Of a stretch of DNA of 64,000 nucleotides, positions 22,913 to 33,640 are shown piece after piece. Within the stretch, counting starts at the first letter, position 1, and the number at the start of each line of letters is the position of its first letter. The notes below the pieces were generated by a model. It made no database searches, had not been told where the DNA came from, and worked only from the letters and a program-made list of their open reading frames with translations. Origin of the DNA: Toxorhynchites rutilus septentrionalis (lineage: Eukaryota; Arthropoda; Insecta; Diptera; Culicidae). Both the position numbers and the translations under genes were made by a program. Location: assembly GCF_029784135.1 (NCBI RefSeq), contig NC_073746.1:242476307-242540306 (forward strand). Direction: 5' to 3'.

Positions 22913-23780
22913 AGTACTTTATTTTATTTGAATGTGTTCGCATGTTCATTTATTTTTGATTTGCTTCAAAATTTTTAGAACTGCACTGAATGAAAAAACA
23001 TTTTTTGTATTTCAAAGTCTTGAAAAAAAGGTTTTCTGCATTTTGAATCTCACTACTGTACTAATTTTTACTTAAATTTGTTCGTACTTGTTTTTTTTAT
23101 TAATTTGTGAATTGTTCCAGAAGTTTTGGAATATTGCGCTATACAATCCAGAACTGCTCTAATTTAAAAATGTGCTCGCACGTGTTTATCATATTTTCGA
23201 TTTTTTATAAATTTTGAAATCTACGCGATACAAAAGATGTTTTTTTTAAAAAATTTTTGCTGTCTAATTTTTTTAGTGAATGGCAGCAAAACTCGTGTTT
23301 TTTAGTAAAATTTGTGTGAAGTACAACATAGAGTTCTACATTTCCTATCAGCAGAAAGACGACAACAATCATCCTATCGAAAATTACTACTTACTGAGAC
23401 GAACAACAGAAACAGAAAATTAAGTACATATACAGGCATTCCATGCCAAACCGATATAGTGGTCCTCAGTTTTCCGCGAAAATTGGAAGTAAAATATTCG
23501 TAGAATATTAGACAGGTATTTTTAATTTTTTTTATCAGAATTGTCATTTTCATTTTAGGGTGGACTAATTTGATATGTTGTTCATCTGAATCGGTCAAAC
23601 AGTCATTTTTGGAAAAAAAAAGAGGAAAAATGATTATTCTGACCACCCTAAGGTGGAAATGGCCATTCGAATGAAAAAAAAAAATTAAAAATACGAGTCT
23701 AATATTTCTCGAAAAGGAACAAAAGTACCAATTTTCACAAAAATCGGAGAACCACTAGATCGATTTGGCCTGGAATGGTT
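22913..23780. other. AT-rich intergenic DNA, no gene found
   Basis: Long A/T homopolymer runs and short open frames without domain or codon bias. Nothing further is supported. Confidence 0.4.
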
Positions 23781-23783
23781 GTA

Positions 23784-24676
23784 CAGGGTTTTCCAACTTT
23801 AAATTCCGAAAGTAAATTGAAATAAAACACACTTAGAATTTGAATTTCGATGAAACTTTTATTTCAAATTAAAGGTTGGTTTATGCCATTATGTGTGAAA
23901 TACAACATCATTCAAATGTCCACCTAGGGCTTCCTCGCACACCTTGATCCGGAACAGGTAATTTGCGATGACTTTTCGGCACATATGGGGCGGTATCTCG
24001 GCCATAACTTCACGAATGTTGTCTTTCAAATGTTCAAGAGTTTGCGGAGAGTTGGCATAGACACGGTCTTTCGCATAACCCCACAAAAAATAGTCTAGCG
24101 GGTTCAAATCGCATGATCTGGACGGCCAATTGGCATCACCAAAACGCGAAATTATGCGTCCCTCAAATTTCGTTCGCAATATGGCCATGTTCGGTCGTGT
24201 TGTGTGGCACGTGGTGCCGTCCTGCTGAAACCACATGTCATCCGTATCCATATCTTCAATTTGTGGCAAAAAAAATTGGTTAACATGCGGCCATAGCGCT
24301 CACCATTCACAGTTACCGTCTCGCCGTCCTCATCTTCCAAGAAATACGGCCCGATGACTCCACCAGACCAGAATGCGCACCAAACAGTGACTTTTGGCGG
24401 ATGCAATGGACTCTCAACAATCACTTGTGGATTTTCTCTCTGTAGGCCGTCCATGACGACCAAAATCCGTCCGTAATGTTCGAAAAACATTTGCCGGTTT
24501 TTCATCATTTTTATAGTATAATTTAACAAAATTAACACGTTGTGCGATGCTAAAACGATCCATATTGTAAAATGGCAGACATTCAACTAACGATATGACG
24601 GTTTGGTTGACAGTTATATCAAACGGTTGTCAGCGCAGGGCTGTATACTTTCGGAAGCCCGAATTGGAAAACCCTG
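23784..24676 (-). mobile_element. Rosa-type (DD41D) Tc1/mariner element, internally deleted
   Basis: Both termini are present. CAGGGTTTTCCAA at 23784 and its inverse ending at 24676 form 31-base inverted repeats (also sharing TTCCGAAAGTA), flanked by TA on each side (23782-23783 and 24677-24678). Total length is 893 bp, short for a family with a full transposase. The N-terminal DNA-binding half is deleted. Confidence 0.85.
23889..24586 (-). pseudogene. Rosa-like DD41D transposase, N-truncated and frameshifted
   Basis: Two overlapping minus-strand frames (24586-24152, then 24269-23889) give the C-terminal two-thirds of a transposase: VESPLHPPKVTVWCAFWSGG, then FQQDGTTCHTTRP with the second catalytic Asp, then SCDLNPLDYFLWG with the third. 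Exactly 41 residues separate the two Asp residues, the signature of the rosa group of Tc1/mariner. The frame changes in a T-run near 24263-24275, just before the second Asp. The first Asp region (FSDEAHF-like) is not recognisable, and upstream sequence to the terminal repeat is too short for the missing DNA-binding domains. The product would have catalysed cut-and-paste at TA sites; this copy is dead. Confidence 0.85.
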
Positions 24677-24684
24677 TATATTAA

Positions 24685-24967
24685 CACGTTTAGCGCAGTG
24701 TCGGTCCGTAGGAACCGATGTTGAGCTTTTTGGTAGAAAAGCGCTGACTGACTTTTACTGATAGTTACAAAATAATAAAATAAAAATATATACGAGTTGT
24801 TTTCGGATGTTTTACAAAATGTGACTACTTTCTAGTTGAATTGCTGACTATTTTCTATTTATTTTTTTTATATATAGTGACCACAGGAACTGGGACCGAC
24901 ACTGATATTGTACAAACGCTCTTGATGCGGGCTGAAGCGCAGCAAGAAAAAGTCGGGGCTTAACGTG
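24685..24967. mobile_element. TTAA-flanked MITE
   Basis: TTAA at 24681-24684 and 24968-24971 flank 283 bases whose ends are inverted (CACGTTTAGC against GCTTAACGTG). A second inner inverted pair, AGTGTCGGTCC at 24697-24707 and its exact inverse at 24893-24903, strengthens the call. TTAA duplications are typical of piggyBac-like MITEs, and mosquito MITEs with TTAA sites are known. It sits 8 bases from the rosa-type element. Confidence 0.7.
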
Positions 24968-25097
24968 TTAAAAAAAGTCTTTCAATTTGTTTATATAATT
25001 GTGAACAGTGTGGAAATAAACGGATTGCATCGCAATTTGGAAATGAAAATATGAAACCGGAAAAATATCGAAAAACGAACACAGTTTCAACGAATTA

Positions 25098-25290
25098 GGC
25101 ATGTGTCATGAAAACTGAATAATTCTTCAATTTTATTTTTTTTTATCTGTATTATAGTGACTTTCAACTCATTTGGCTGGTTCGTCACTTTTACTTCCAT
25201 TTTTGGAAGGTTGACGGGAGTGAGAATTGAACTCGTGACCTTTAGCGTGAGAGGCATGGATGTTACCACTACGCCAGATCGTCTCCACAA
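25098..25290 (-). mobile_element. tRNA-derived SINE (family S2)
   Basis: The inverse of this stretch has the S2 head (CTGGCGTAGTGGTAACATCC and GAGTTCAATTCTCACTCCCG) followed by GTTGAAAGTCACTATAATACAG and an A-rich tail. It is longer than the copy at 7975 and includes an extra CTTCCAAAAATGGAAGT segment. The similarity of the two copies beyond the tRNA-like head shows a SINE rather than a tRNA gene. Confidence 0.7.
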
Positions 25291-27175
25291 TTCTACAATT
25301 TGATCAGATGTTAAATCTTACAAATTTACATTTTGTATTCGTGATACAATAAAATCATCGATTTCAGGAAACTAAAAAAATTAAGACTGTAGAAAAATTT
25401 TAGAACAAATTTTTGTTCCGCACAATGTCCGGAAAATTTGAAAAAAAATTCACAAATATCTAAAAAAAGATGCGAACAAATTGAAATAAAAAGTAGAGCA
25501 ATACTGCCCATGTTATGTAAACGACAAAATGAACAAAATCGACTTTTTCGCTGTTACGCATTCTACACAATGTAATACGTATGCTCAACATGAGAACAAA
25601 CATTTTTTCTTCGAAAACATTTGAGCAATTTTGAAAAAATCTTTCCGAAGAATCACTGTTTGTCCGCATAACAGACGTAGTTCCATAGAGCTTTCATACA
25701 TCGTTGAAAACCTACAATTACCAGTATTACGTGCCATAAGCTAAATCTACATTTGAATCACATTCTTCGAAGAGTTCAAACATGCCTTTCATGATGTCAT
25801 CTTATGGCATCTTATGGCATCTTATCTTATGACTCAGCATTTCTAATTAGATGAATATAAGAAACAATTGAAACGCTGCTTATATAGTTACTATTCTCTG
25901 TTCACTGCACTGTGATGAACGTAGAGAAGCAATTTGGTTTTTTATGTTGTAATTACTAAAATTTGTACAATTGAATTGTCATGTAGATAATGATACAATC
26001 AAATCAGTAGTAAAATATATATAATATTGTTCCTTAACATTATCACTAATCAAATTCGACATCGAATAATTCAACGTACTCAACATTAACTCATAACGTT
26101 GGTGTAAGTAAACAAAATAAGACTTCAAATAACCAGTCAGTTTAATTTACTTATTTTTTTAAATAATCAGTTACATAAATGAACAGCCGATTTTATTATG
26201 TGTTCAACATTAAACAATACTTCTTCAGTTTAAATGATATCCCACCGAAGATTCATTATTTAGATACAGCTGTTGTATAGAAATTTTACTGCAAATTCAG
26301 TTGTTTGGCTTATTTTGCGAACATCTTTTTTGAACACTTAACCCAAGTTCAATATAACACATCGATATTTCTTTTTTAAACTTATTTCATATTTAATTCT
26401 TTATTTGCTTATCTAATATAACTAATCTTAAAATTTTAATCTATTTGAGTCTCTGGCAAAATTGATCCAATAGTCATGTTTATCTATCGGTATTACAGCC
26501 AATACTTTTAAAATTATAAAATCCTTTTGTGATTTTTAAGGCTGGTTAATGAAATTAAATGAAGGCTTTAAAACATCTTTCAGATGTTTTTTGACAATAT
26601 CTTTAATTTCTTCATGTGATGGCTAGTCCGTTGGAATTTCTTCCAAACCTATTTGAATTTATCCGAAAACATCTGAAACTATCGAGACGTTTTGGTTATT
26701 ATCAGTAAGGTAAATGATAACACTACATACAAAACAACCTGGTGATTACGTCTAGCTATACGAACAAATGTTCATTGAAACTATTGATTGTCCGCATAAA
26801 TAGACGCAAGCGTTTTCCAAAAGGAAAAAAATTGGTATTAAACCGCAAAATATCCTAGGCTCTTTTTTGTCGATAATATCCTTCAACTGGACAGATCATT
26901 TCATTGGAAATTTGCATGGTTATGCTTGTAGGCCAAAAAACAACAAAAATGCGTTTTCCCAACACTAATGGTGTTGTTGATTACGTCTCCTATGCAAACA
27001 TGGGCAGGGTACTGGGTCTCGAAATCCATGTTTTTCGAAATTACGAAATACAAAAAAAAACAAAATATTGTTTATGTAACGCACCGTATTCTAAAACTTC
27101 TTGAAAAAAAACACGCACATATAAGAGAGCAGGTATGAACATATAACAAAAATTAAAGCAGTAATGAGTCTCATA
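25291..27175. other. Very AT-rich DNA, no gene found
   Basis: No reading frame with recognisable domains on either strand. A small direct repeat of CATCTTATGG occurs at about 25797-25828. I see no terminal-repeat pairs and no tRNA-like segments. Confidence 0.45.
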
Positions 27176-27179
27176 TTTG

Positions 27180-27935
27180 TTGAGGCAGCAACTTGGGACC
27201 TCTACTGTTTGCCATTTTCTACAATGGCGTAACCATATTTTTGAAACCAGATAGCATTCTCATCTACGCAGATTACTTAAAAAAAATTCTCGCCATAAAT
27301 GCATTGAGGATTGCCGTCAGTTACAGAGCTTGCTCAACAGCTTCTGGTAGTGGTGCCAAATGAACAAAATGGCTGTAAACATTGCCAAATGTGTTATCAT
27401 GACGTTTCATCGCAAGAAGAAACCAATATTCTTTGACTACTCTTTGGAAAACCATGTACTGGCCCGGGCCAATAAGGTGAACGACCTCGGAGTGATACTG
27501 GATCCGAAGCTTACCTCCAGCATACATCGCTCGACGTTAGCCACCAAGGGCTACCGTTAACTTGGTTTTATACTGATGGTATCACGAGAATTCACGGATC
27601 CGTATTGTCTGAAGGCGTTATACTGTTCATTAGTGCGCCCTATCTTGGAGAACGCATCTGGGGTTTGGATGCCCTATCAACTTTCGTGGATCCTACGTAT
27701 TGAACGGGTACAGAAAATGTTTATCCGACGTGCTCTCAGCTCCCTGCCATGGCGCTGTCCCCAGAATCTCCCGCTGTATTCTGATGGATGTTTCTTGCTT
27801 GGGTTGGATACACTTGAACGAAGACGGAAACTTCAGCAATCTACGCTCGTCGCCAAGTTACTGAACGGTAAAATTGACTTGCCCTTGCTGCTTTCCAGCA
27901 TCAATATAACAGTTCGGCTGAAAAATTTATAAGGT
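27180..27935 (+). pseudogene. Non-LTR reverse transcriptase remnant (3' half)
   Basis: In changing plus-strand frames: a GSNLGPLLF-like motif at about 27185, IYADYLKK replacing the catalytic YADD at about 27265 (second Asp lost), then MNKMAVNIAKCV and NDLGVILDPKLT (27360-27560), and finally LYCSLVRPILENASGVW, RIERVQKMFIRRALSSLPW and LLGLDTLERRRKL (27576-27932). It is the same kind of polymerase as L1x and L2x, truncated at both ends. The lost catalytic Asp and the stops show it is dead. Confidence 0.75.
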
Positions 27936-27944
27936 AATACAGTA

Positions 27945-28742
27945 AATTTTTTTTTTTTTGCAAAATTCAATTTTATTCAACATAATTGCCTTCGAGTGCA
28001 AGCGATTATAGCGATCTTGTAACTTTTCGATACTATTTTTATAGTACTCTTTCGGTTTTTCTAAAATAGGCCTCAGTTTCGGTAATCACTTCATCATCGG
28101 TCCTAAATTTCTTGCCATCGAGCATTCTCTTTTTCCATCGTTTTCATTGATTTGCGATTTTTCCATTTTTTTGCACAATAACAAAAGTTGCTTCACTCTC
28201 AATGCTGTAACTAACGAACAAATCGACCGATTGCTGTCGGAATTTGACACGTATCCATTGAAAGATGGTGCTTTGTGATAGTCAAGTAGATTTTTGGGCG
28301 GGGTGTTATCTAGACGTCAATCTTATGAAATTTTTAGTCGAACTGTTACGTGCACCATCCAGAGTTCTGCGTTCAACAAGCCTTTTACAAATAGCAAAAT
28401 TGGAGAAAAAAAACATATTGAAGTACAAATATTAACCTTCAAAATCAGGTATTTCTTTTAAAACAAGGCATTGAGCTTTATACATTTTAAGTATTATACA
28501 TTTTTTTCAAAGTGTTACAAGTTCTTCATATCATCATCGAAAAATTCTTCCGACCCTTGTCGAACTCAGGGTGCGATAACTGCCACATAGCGCTAGGTCG
28601 GAAGAATATGGAAGGTTTGGAATTGTTTTAAACTTCAGGTTTTTCAGAGCACGCGAAGTGTGTGGAAGAGCGTTGTCGTGTTGCAAGATTATTGACGCCA
28701 TGTTGCCTCAAATACGACAAACTTGGCGTCGGAGGTATTTCA
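27945..28742 (-). pseudogene. Mariner transposase, C-terminal part (interrupted element)
   Basis: On the minus strand, 28742-28510 gives GNMASIILQHDNALPHTSRA with the second catalytic Asp (HDN), followed by a degenerate third motif (YSSDLALC in place of SPDLAPCD). At 28150-27955 the C terminus continues (MLDGKKFRTDDEVITETEAY, then YYKNSIEKLQDRYNR). Between them, 28160-28500 does not fit mariner and may be another insertion. Similarity stops at about 28742, where a D repeat begins. A mariner N terminus on the same strand lies at 45079-45240 on the far side of the nest, so I read them as two halves of one element. The region around the first Asp was not found in either half. Confidence 0.7.
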
Positions 28743-28746
28743 GGTG

Positions 28747-29867
28747 TTTTGACGTAGGATTACGTCTTTTGGGAACATATTGGGGTACAAATTGAAAATC
28801 GAGCACATCGTGAAAATTGTCCAATTTCAAACGCTTATTGCTCAGTAATTTCATGATGGATTGATGAAATTTTTGCGTCAATCGATTTCGGCACTCCATA
28901 ACAATTTTTTATATTGAAAAAAATAATATATGTCATGAAACTAACTATCGAAAAATTGAAAAATCTCAACCCCTATCCTAACGGAAATACCCACTTCTGA
29001 TTAGTCTAAATTGACGACACATGCGGCGGGTCCCTAACAGAGACATCAAAACCAAGCTGCCTGGGGGAAATCGGTATTGCAAATATATTAAAGTAGGGGG
29101 AGCATTTGTTCCTACCGAAATGTGTTCCCTAACAGAGACATCAAAACCAAGCTGTGTGGGGAAAATTGGCATTGCAAATATATGCAAGTCGGGGGTTGCT
29201 TCGTTAAATTTTATATCAATGACCGATCGTTTATTGTGAAAAAATTAGCACAAGTGTAAGTGTAAAATTGTATATGGTAACAGTTGTGTTATTAAAGCTA
29301 TAGATCTTCGTGTGTGATTGTCCCTACATCTTTATACCCTCCTTTCCTTCCTTTGCGGGTAATTCGTCCCCTTGCTATAAATAGTAGAATAAGTTGAAAT
29401 GTAAATACACTATAGATATACGAATAGATTTAAGAAATGAGTGTTCATCAACATTGTTACAATTTCCTTATATCCCATCCTTCTCCTAAAAATATGTCAC
29501 CCTCCTAATCTCGAGTACACCGCGAGTAATCGGTTTTCCACCTTATTAACCATAGATTGTTTATATATATAGTTTTAAAATTATATTTAAGAATTCGGCT
29601 CCTTTAAACTTAAGTAACTGAGCCTGTAAAAATAAACGAATTAATAAAAAAAACAGTTGTGTTAAAAATGGCTTGATATATGAAACGATTTATTTTAGTT
29701 TCCTAAAATTAAAAACCAAAGTGTGTTCCTGATCGAGAACGGGTCGTTTGGTTTAAGCTGTCTGTTTTGTTGTGTTCATTTTCACCCAAGGAAAGTTTAT
29801 ATGGCGAAAAAAATTGAAAAAGTGAAGAAATATTAGAAATAGTGATATCCCATATCCTCTACATATA
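28747..29867 (+). repeat. D repeat copy D1, left part
   Basis: Starts TTTTGACGTAGGATTACGTC, the signature end of the D family. It contains a conserved 5' region (AATCGATTTCGGCACTCC), two units of an internal tandem repeat (CCCTAACAGAGACATCAAAA, 29030-29190), and the block GAGAACGGGTCGTTTGGTTT. It is interrupted by a LINE fragment (29292-29651) and then by MITE E at 29868. The right part resumes at 44546. No protein is recognisable. Confidence 0.65.
29292..29651 (+). mobile_element. 5'-truncated LINE fragment with 13-bp target duplication
   Basis: The direct repeat AACAGTTGTGTTA at 29279-29291 and 29652-29664 flanks a 360-bp non-coding segment. The segment ends TGTAAAAATAAACGAATTAA followed by A's, the kind of 3' tail left by non-LTR retrotransposition. 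Only 3' UTR is present. It was inserted into D1. Confidence 0.75.
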
Positions 29868-30320
29868 CAGTAAAACCTGTTTTTGTGCGGTTTTTTTTGG
29901 TCGAATTTTTTTTGTGCGGTTTTTTTGTGCGATTTTTGTGTGCGGTATATGAAAAGAAGCATATTTGACGAAGTTATCGTCCATTTAGTTTTTTTCGATG
30001 GTTTATATGCATTTCAGTGCAGAAAAGGAATATTTGCGTCTCAATTATCCACTTCTGAAATCATTCCACTCCTCCTATCAATTGCTCTAAGTTTTTCTAA
30101 GTTTTTGCATCTAACAGCGTCACGTCTCGGCATGCAACTTAAAGCACAAAACAGCCATTCGCAACCGAGGAGGCAAAGTGTCCCAAAGCAGGGAAACAAA
30201 AGGAAACTGAACGGTGTATGGCGTGAATTTGAGTTATTTTCTTGGGGGAAATTTTTTTTATGCGGTCCCTATCTACCGCACAAGAAAAAGTTTTTTTCAA
30301 AATGTATACCGAACACGGTT
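29868..30320 (+). mobile_element. MITE E, left part of an interrupted copy
   Basis: Begins CAGTAAAACCTGTTTTTGTG after a TA (29866-29867) and matches, in inverse, the complete copy at 63169-63753 up to the block ACCGAACACGG. There D repeat D2 interrupts it. The remaining 3' end (TATGCGGTCCCTATCCCC, then GTTTGCCTG plus TA) is at 44472-44545. It encodes nothing recognisable. Confidence 0.7.
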
Positions 30321-31118
30321 TTTTGACGTAGGATTACGTCTTTCGGGAACATATTGGGGTACAAATTGAAAATAAAAAATCGAGTACGTCGTGAAAACTG
30401 TCCAATTTCAAACGCTTATTGCTCAGTCCTTTCATGAGGTATTTATTAAATTTTTGCGTCAATCGATTTCGGCACTCCATAACAATTTTTTCATATTGAA
30501 AAAAATAATATATGTCATGAAACTAACTAACGAACAATTGAAAAATCTCAACCCTTATCCAAACGGAAATACCCACTTCGGATTGGTCGAAATTGACGAC
30601 ACATGCGGCGGATCCCTAACAGAGACATCAAAACCAAGCTGCCTGGGAGTAGGGGGGAAAGTAGGGGAGCTTTTGTTCATACCGATGTGTATTCCCTAAC
30701 AGAGACATCAAAACCATGCTGCCTGAGGGAAATTGGCATTACAAATATATGCTAGCCAAGGGCCTTTTTCTATTGCAAGTACGGTGAGTGATACGATTAA
30801 TTCTAGCAAATAAAATTTAAATTTGGAACTTTGATATTGGTTGCTTCGTGAAATTTTATATCAATGACCGAAAAAAAACCAAGGTGTGTTCCCGCTCGAG
30901 AACGGATCGTTTGGTTTAAGCTGTCTGTTATGTTGTGTTCATTTTCCTCGAAGGAAATTTAATACGGCGAGAAAAATTGGAAAAGTGAAGAAATAGTGAT
31001 TTCTCATATGCTCTACATATAGTATTAATTGTTGTTAGTCTAATTAAAATTCGTATTGGGTTGAATAAACATTCAGAAAGTAAAAATTATAAAAGAAAAT
31101 TACCTTTTCCATTTCAAA
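30321..31118 (+). repeat. D repeat copy D2, left part
   Basis: Starts TTTTGACGTAGGATTACGTC and parallels D1, including two internal tandem units (30605-30760) and the GAGAACGGATCGTTTGGTTT block at about 30897. It ends at CATTTCAAA, where the LTR retroelement begins. The right part continues at 44021. It is simpler than D1, lacking the LINE fragment and its flanks. Confidence 0.7.
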
Positions 31119-31431
31119 AGTTAGAACACACACACACATACATCTTTAGATTTGTATTTACAAATCATAATGTACCGAATATCAATATAACGCCACCCTA
31201 CGGTAGCTAACATAAAAGCATTACAAACATCCGCAATAGAACGGTCAGACCGAGATCGAAATACGATCTGTAACAATAACAAATGCGGAATCCGCGTTAG
31301 CATGCTATCTTTTGTTTAGCTTACTAAGATAATCAACGATCGCTAACCATGGGTGCGCGAAGAAATAAATTGAACAATAAAATCTGTTGAAAACGGTCAC
31401 TCATGAAGTCTGGTTTGAATACTAGATAATT
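31119..31431 (+). repeat. 5' LTR
   Basis: 313 bases from AGTTAGAAC to GATAATT. It matches the 3' LTR except for about three base changes and a deletion of about 49 bases in and next to a CA-repeat tract near 31129. The AGTTA start is characteristic of gypsy-group insect elements. Confidence 0.9.
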
Positions 31432-31442
31432 GGCGCCCGAAA
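31431..31442 (+). other. Primer-binding site
   Basis: TGGCGCCCGA immediately follows the LTR end and is complementary to the CCA-terminated 3' end of a tRNA, most like a Lys tRNA (TGGCGCC core). Only about ten bases match convincingly. Confidence 0.7.
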
Positions 31443-31502
31443 GTGAAAGCGTGAAAATTTAAGTTCAATCTGGAGGTACTGCAATCCAGATACAGTGCAA
31501 TT

Positions 31503-32260
31503 AAAAAAGTCACAGGAGGGTTGTGTCCAAGACACGACCGCATAGTTGACGTAAGATTCCGTTAGACTTTCTGTTGATTTTGGATATGTTTGAAGAATTA
31601 CATTACAGAGAACACATTTCGGTAGGAATAAAAGTTCTCCCTTCTCCTTTTTTGAATTGTCGTTTTCCCCTAGGCAGCTTGGTTTAGATGTCTCTGTTAG
31701 GGAACACATTTCGGTGGGAATAAAAGTCCTCCTTACTTTCATGTATTTGCAATGCCGATTTCCCCCAGCAAGCTTGGTTTTGATGCCTCTGTTGGGGAAC
31801 ACACTTCGGTAGGAACAAAAGTTCCCCCTACTTACATGTATTTGCAATGTCGATTTCTCCCAGGCAGCTTGGTTTTGATGTCTCTGTTAGGGAACACATG
31901 TATTTCATGTATTTGCTATGCCGATTTCCCCGGGGAGCTTGGTTTCGATGTCTCTCTTAGTGACCCGCGGCATGTGTCGTCAATTTCGACCAATCATAAG
32001 TGGGTATTTCTGTTAAAATAGGGGTTGAGATTTTTCAATTGTTCGATAGTTAGTTACATGACATATATTATTTTCTTCAATATAAAAAAAAATGTTATGG
32101 AGTGCCGAAATCGATTGACGCAAAAATTTCATCAATCCATCATGGAATTACAGAGCAATAAGCGTTTGAAATTAGACAATTTTCACGATGTACTCGATTT
32201 TCGATTTTCAATTTGTTCCCTAATATATTCCCGAAAGACGTAATACTACGTCAAAAAAAA
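31503..32260 (-). repeat. D repeat copy D3b (inverted, short)
   Basis: On the minus strand it runs from TTTGACGTAGTATTACGTC (about 32255) to GACACAACCCTCCTGTGACT (about 31510), so both D-family ends are present. Between them are the conserved 5' region and four tandem units of about 95 bp (31608-31970), each carrying an AGAGACATCAAAACCAAGCT-like core. It lacks the histone-like 3' stem-loop of D1 and D2. It is inserted in the retroelement leader. Confidence 0.7.
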
Positions 32261-33120
32261 TACATTTAAATTTTATCAATTCAAAACTGCCTTCGGGTCT
32301 GCTAGTTCGATGGAAGATTAATCTGCCTCCCTAAATGAATATTGCTCATGGCGTCGCTTTGTGCCGCCGAAAGCAGACTCGTTTGCTGAGGAGTGCTGAG
32401 CGACAATCGAAATGTCTTTCTAAAGGTAGGTCGTGAAAGAGTATGAACCAGTTTTTTTCGCAATGGCTTTCTCAGGGCTAGAGACGAATGAACGTAAAGT
32501 TTAAAGTCTCTATAATTCAAAAAAAGAAAAATATTGCTACCAGATGTCACGAACTTCGACATTTTTTGCTACTATGATGCTACTCGCCCGTGTAGTTTGC
32601 GCAAAGGCACCGCAAAAATATTATTTTATAGAATTCCTTCATGCATTTGTCTGATACGGGATGTGTATCGTTCGTTCTTGTTTTTGAAGGGACTTTAATC
32701 CAAAGGTCATTCGTCCCTAACGGGCTGTGTATGACTGGAGCGCTCCGTTATATACATGCATGTATATGTCCTTCGCTTCTTTTGCCAAATCCAGTAAAAG
32801 GTGGTTGATGAAACGTATGTTTTTGACGTGATACGTTCCATGTTAGTTGTTAGTAGAAAATGTAAAAATAAACAGTATTTTTGATCGGTTTTATATAGTT
32901 TTTGTGGTAAGTGGAAAACAGTAAAATAAACTCTTGTTTCAAAACAAATTGATAGTCCTGAGAAGGTCTGGAATGGTTTAATGGGTTGTACGGAATCTGC
33001 TGCGTTTCAGTCGGATATAGCAGTTTAGTTTTGGGAGCGGTAGCTTTTACGGATTCACTGATGCTTTCCTTGACTTTGACGCCATCGGCTTCTGTTCGTC
33101 GATTTGCGAGGGTTTGATTG

Positions 33121-33210
33121 GCACCACCACGATGAGCTAAACGACGGATAGCGGGTGTGATACGATGCGATGCAATGCACTTCGCTCCTCTGCCTCCTTT
33201 GCCGCATCCA
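33121..33210 (-). pseudogene. Histone H4-like fragment
   Basis: The minus strand reads GCGKGGRGAK, six unrelated residues, then TPAIRRLAHRGG. Histone H4 has GLGKGGAK near its start and ITKPAIRRLARRGG at residues 29-42, so the match covers the glycine-rich tail and the first helix region, with an internal deletion between them. Base-level similarity to H4 codons (CCCGCTATCCGTCGTTTAGC) is evident. Downstream, the frame has no further H4 similarity. Imperfect repeats of a TTTGCCGCACCGTATCC-like unit lie upstream at 33195-33360. It is not a functional histone. A chance match is unlikely, because the promoter array lies upstream on the same strand. Confidence 0.55.
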
Positions 33211-33522
33211 ATTGTTGATGTGAAGAGGAGCGCACCAGCAATGCACACTAGATTTAATTCGATGCTCTCCGCTGCTTCCTCTTCTTTGCTCCCTTTGCCG
33301 CACCGTATCCATCGTTGGTTGCCGATGGCTTCCTCTCCTTTGCCGCACCGTATGGTGTTGGTTGATTTGTAGAGCACTGCACACTAGAAGCCCAGATGTT
33401 TGCCGATCTGAGCGTTGAACGAGAATGAGAAATCCAGGAAGGAAGGAAGGTATTGAATTAGAGAGACTTTAAACTCTGAGAGTTCATTCGTCTCTTAACG
33501 AGAAATCTAAAAATGCTACCGT

Positions 33523-33640
33523 CCTTTTATATCAGTTGGTATGTGAGAAATAGGCGCCCCCCACTCGCTCGCCATGCAAATATTTGACTTATCTGGGAAC
33601 GAAAGAAGCGAAGCAGGCGAAAAAGAAATTTCGACCAATC
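33523..33640 (-). promoter_or_regulatory. Histone-type promoter array: ATTGG box, octamer, TATA box
   Basis: Reading the minus strand: ATTGG at 33639-33635, the octamer ATTTGCAT at 33581-33574, and TATA box ATATAAAAGG at 33532-33523. Order and spacing match replication-dependent histone promoters, in which octamer and CCAAT elements sit upstream of TATA. An H4-like coding remnant lies downstream on the same strand. Whether it is active is unknown. Confidence 0.5.

Noticed and set aside
29883..30326. A 147-codon frame starting in MITE E
   Set aside because: The frame runs through the GTGCGG repeats of the MITE and has no domain. The inverted complete copy at 63169-63753 does not preserve it.
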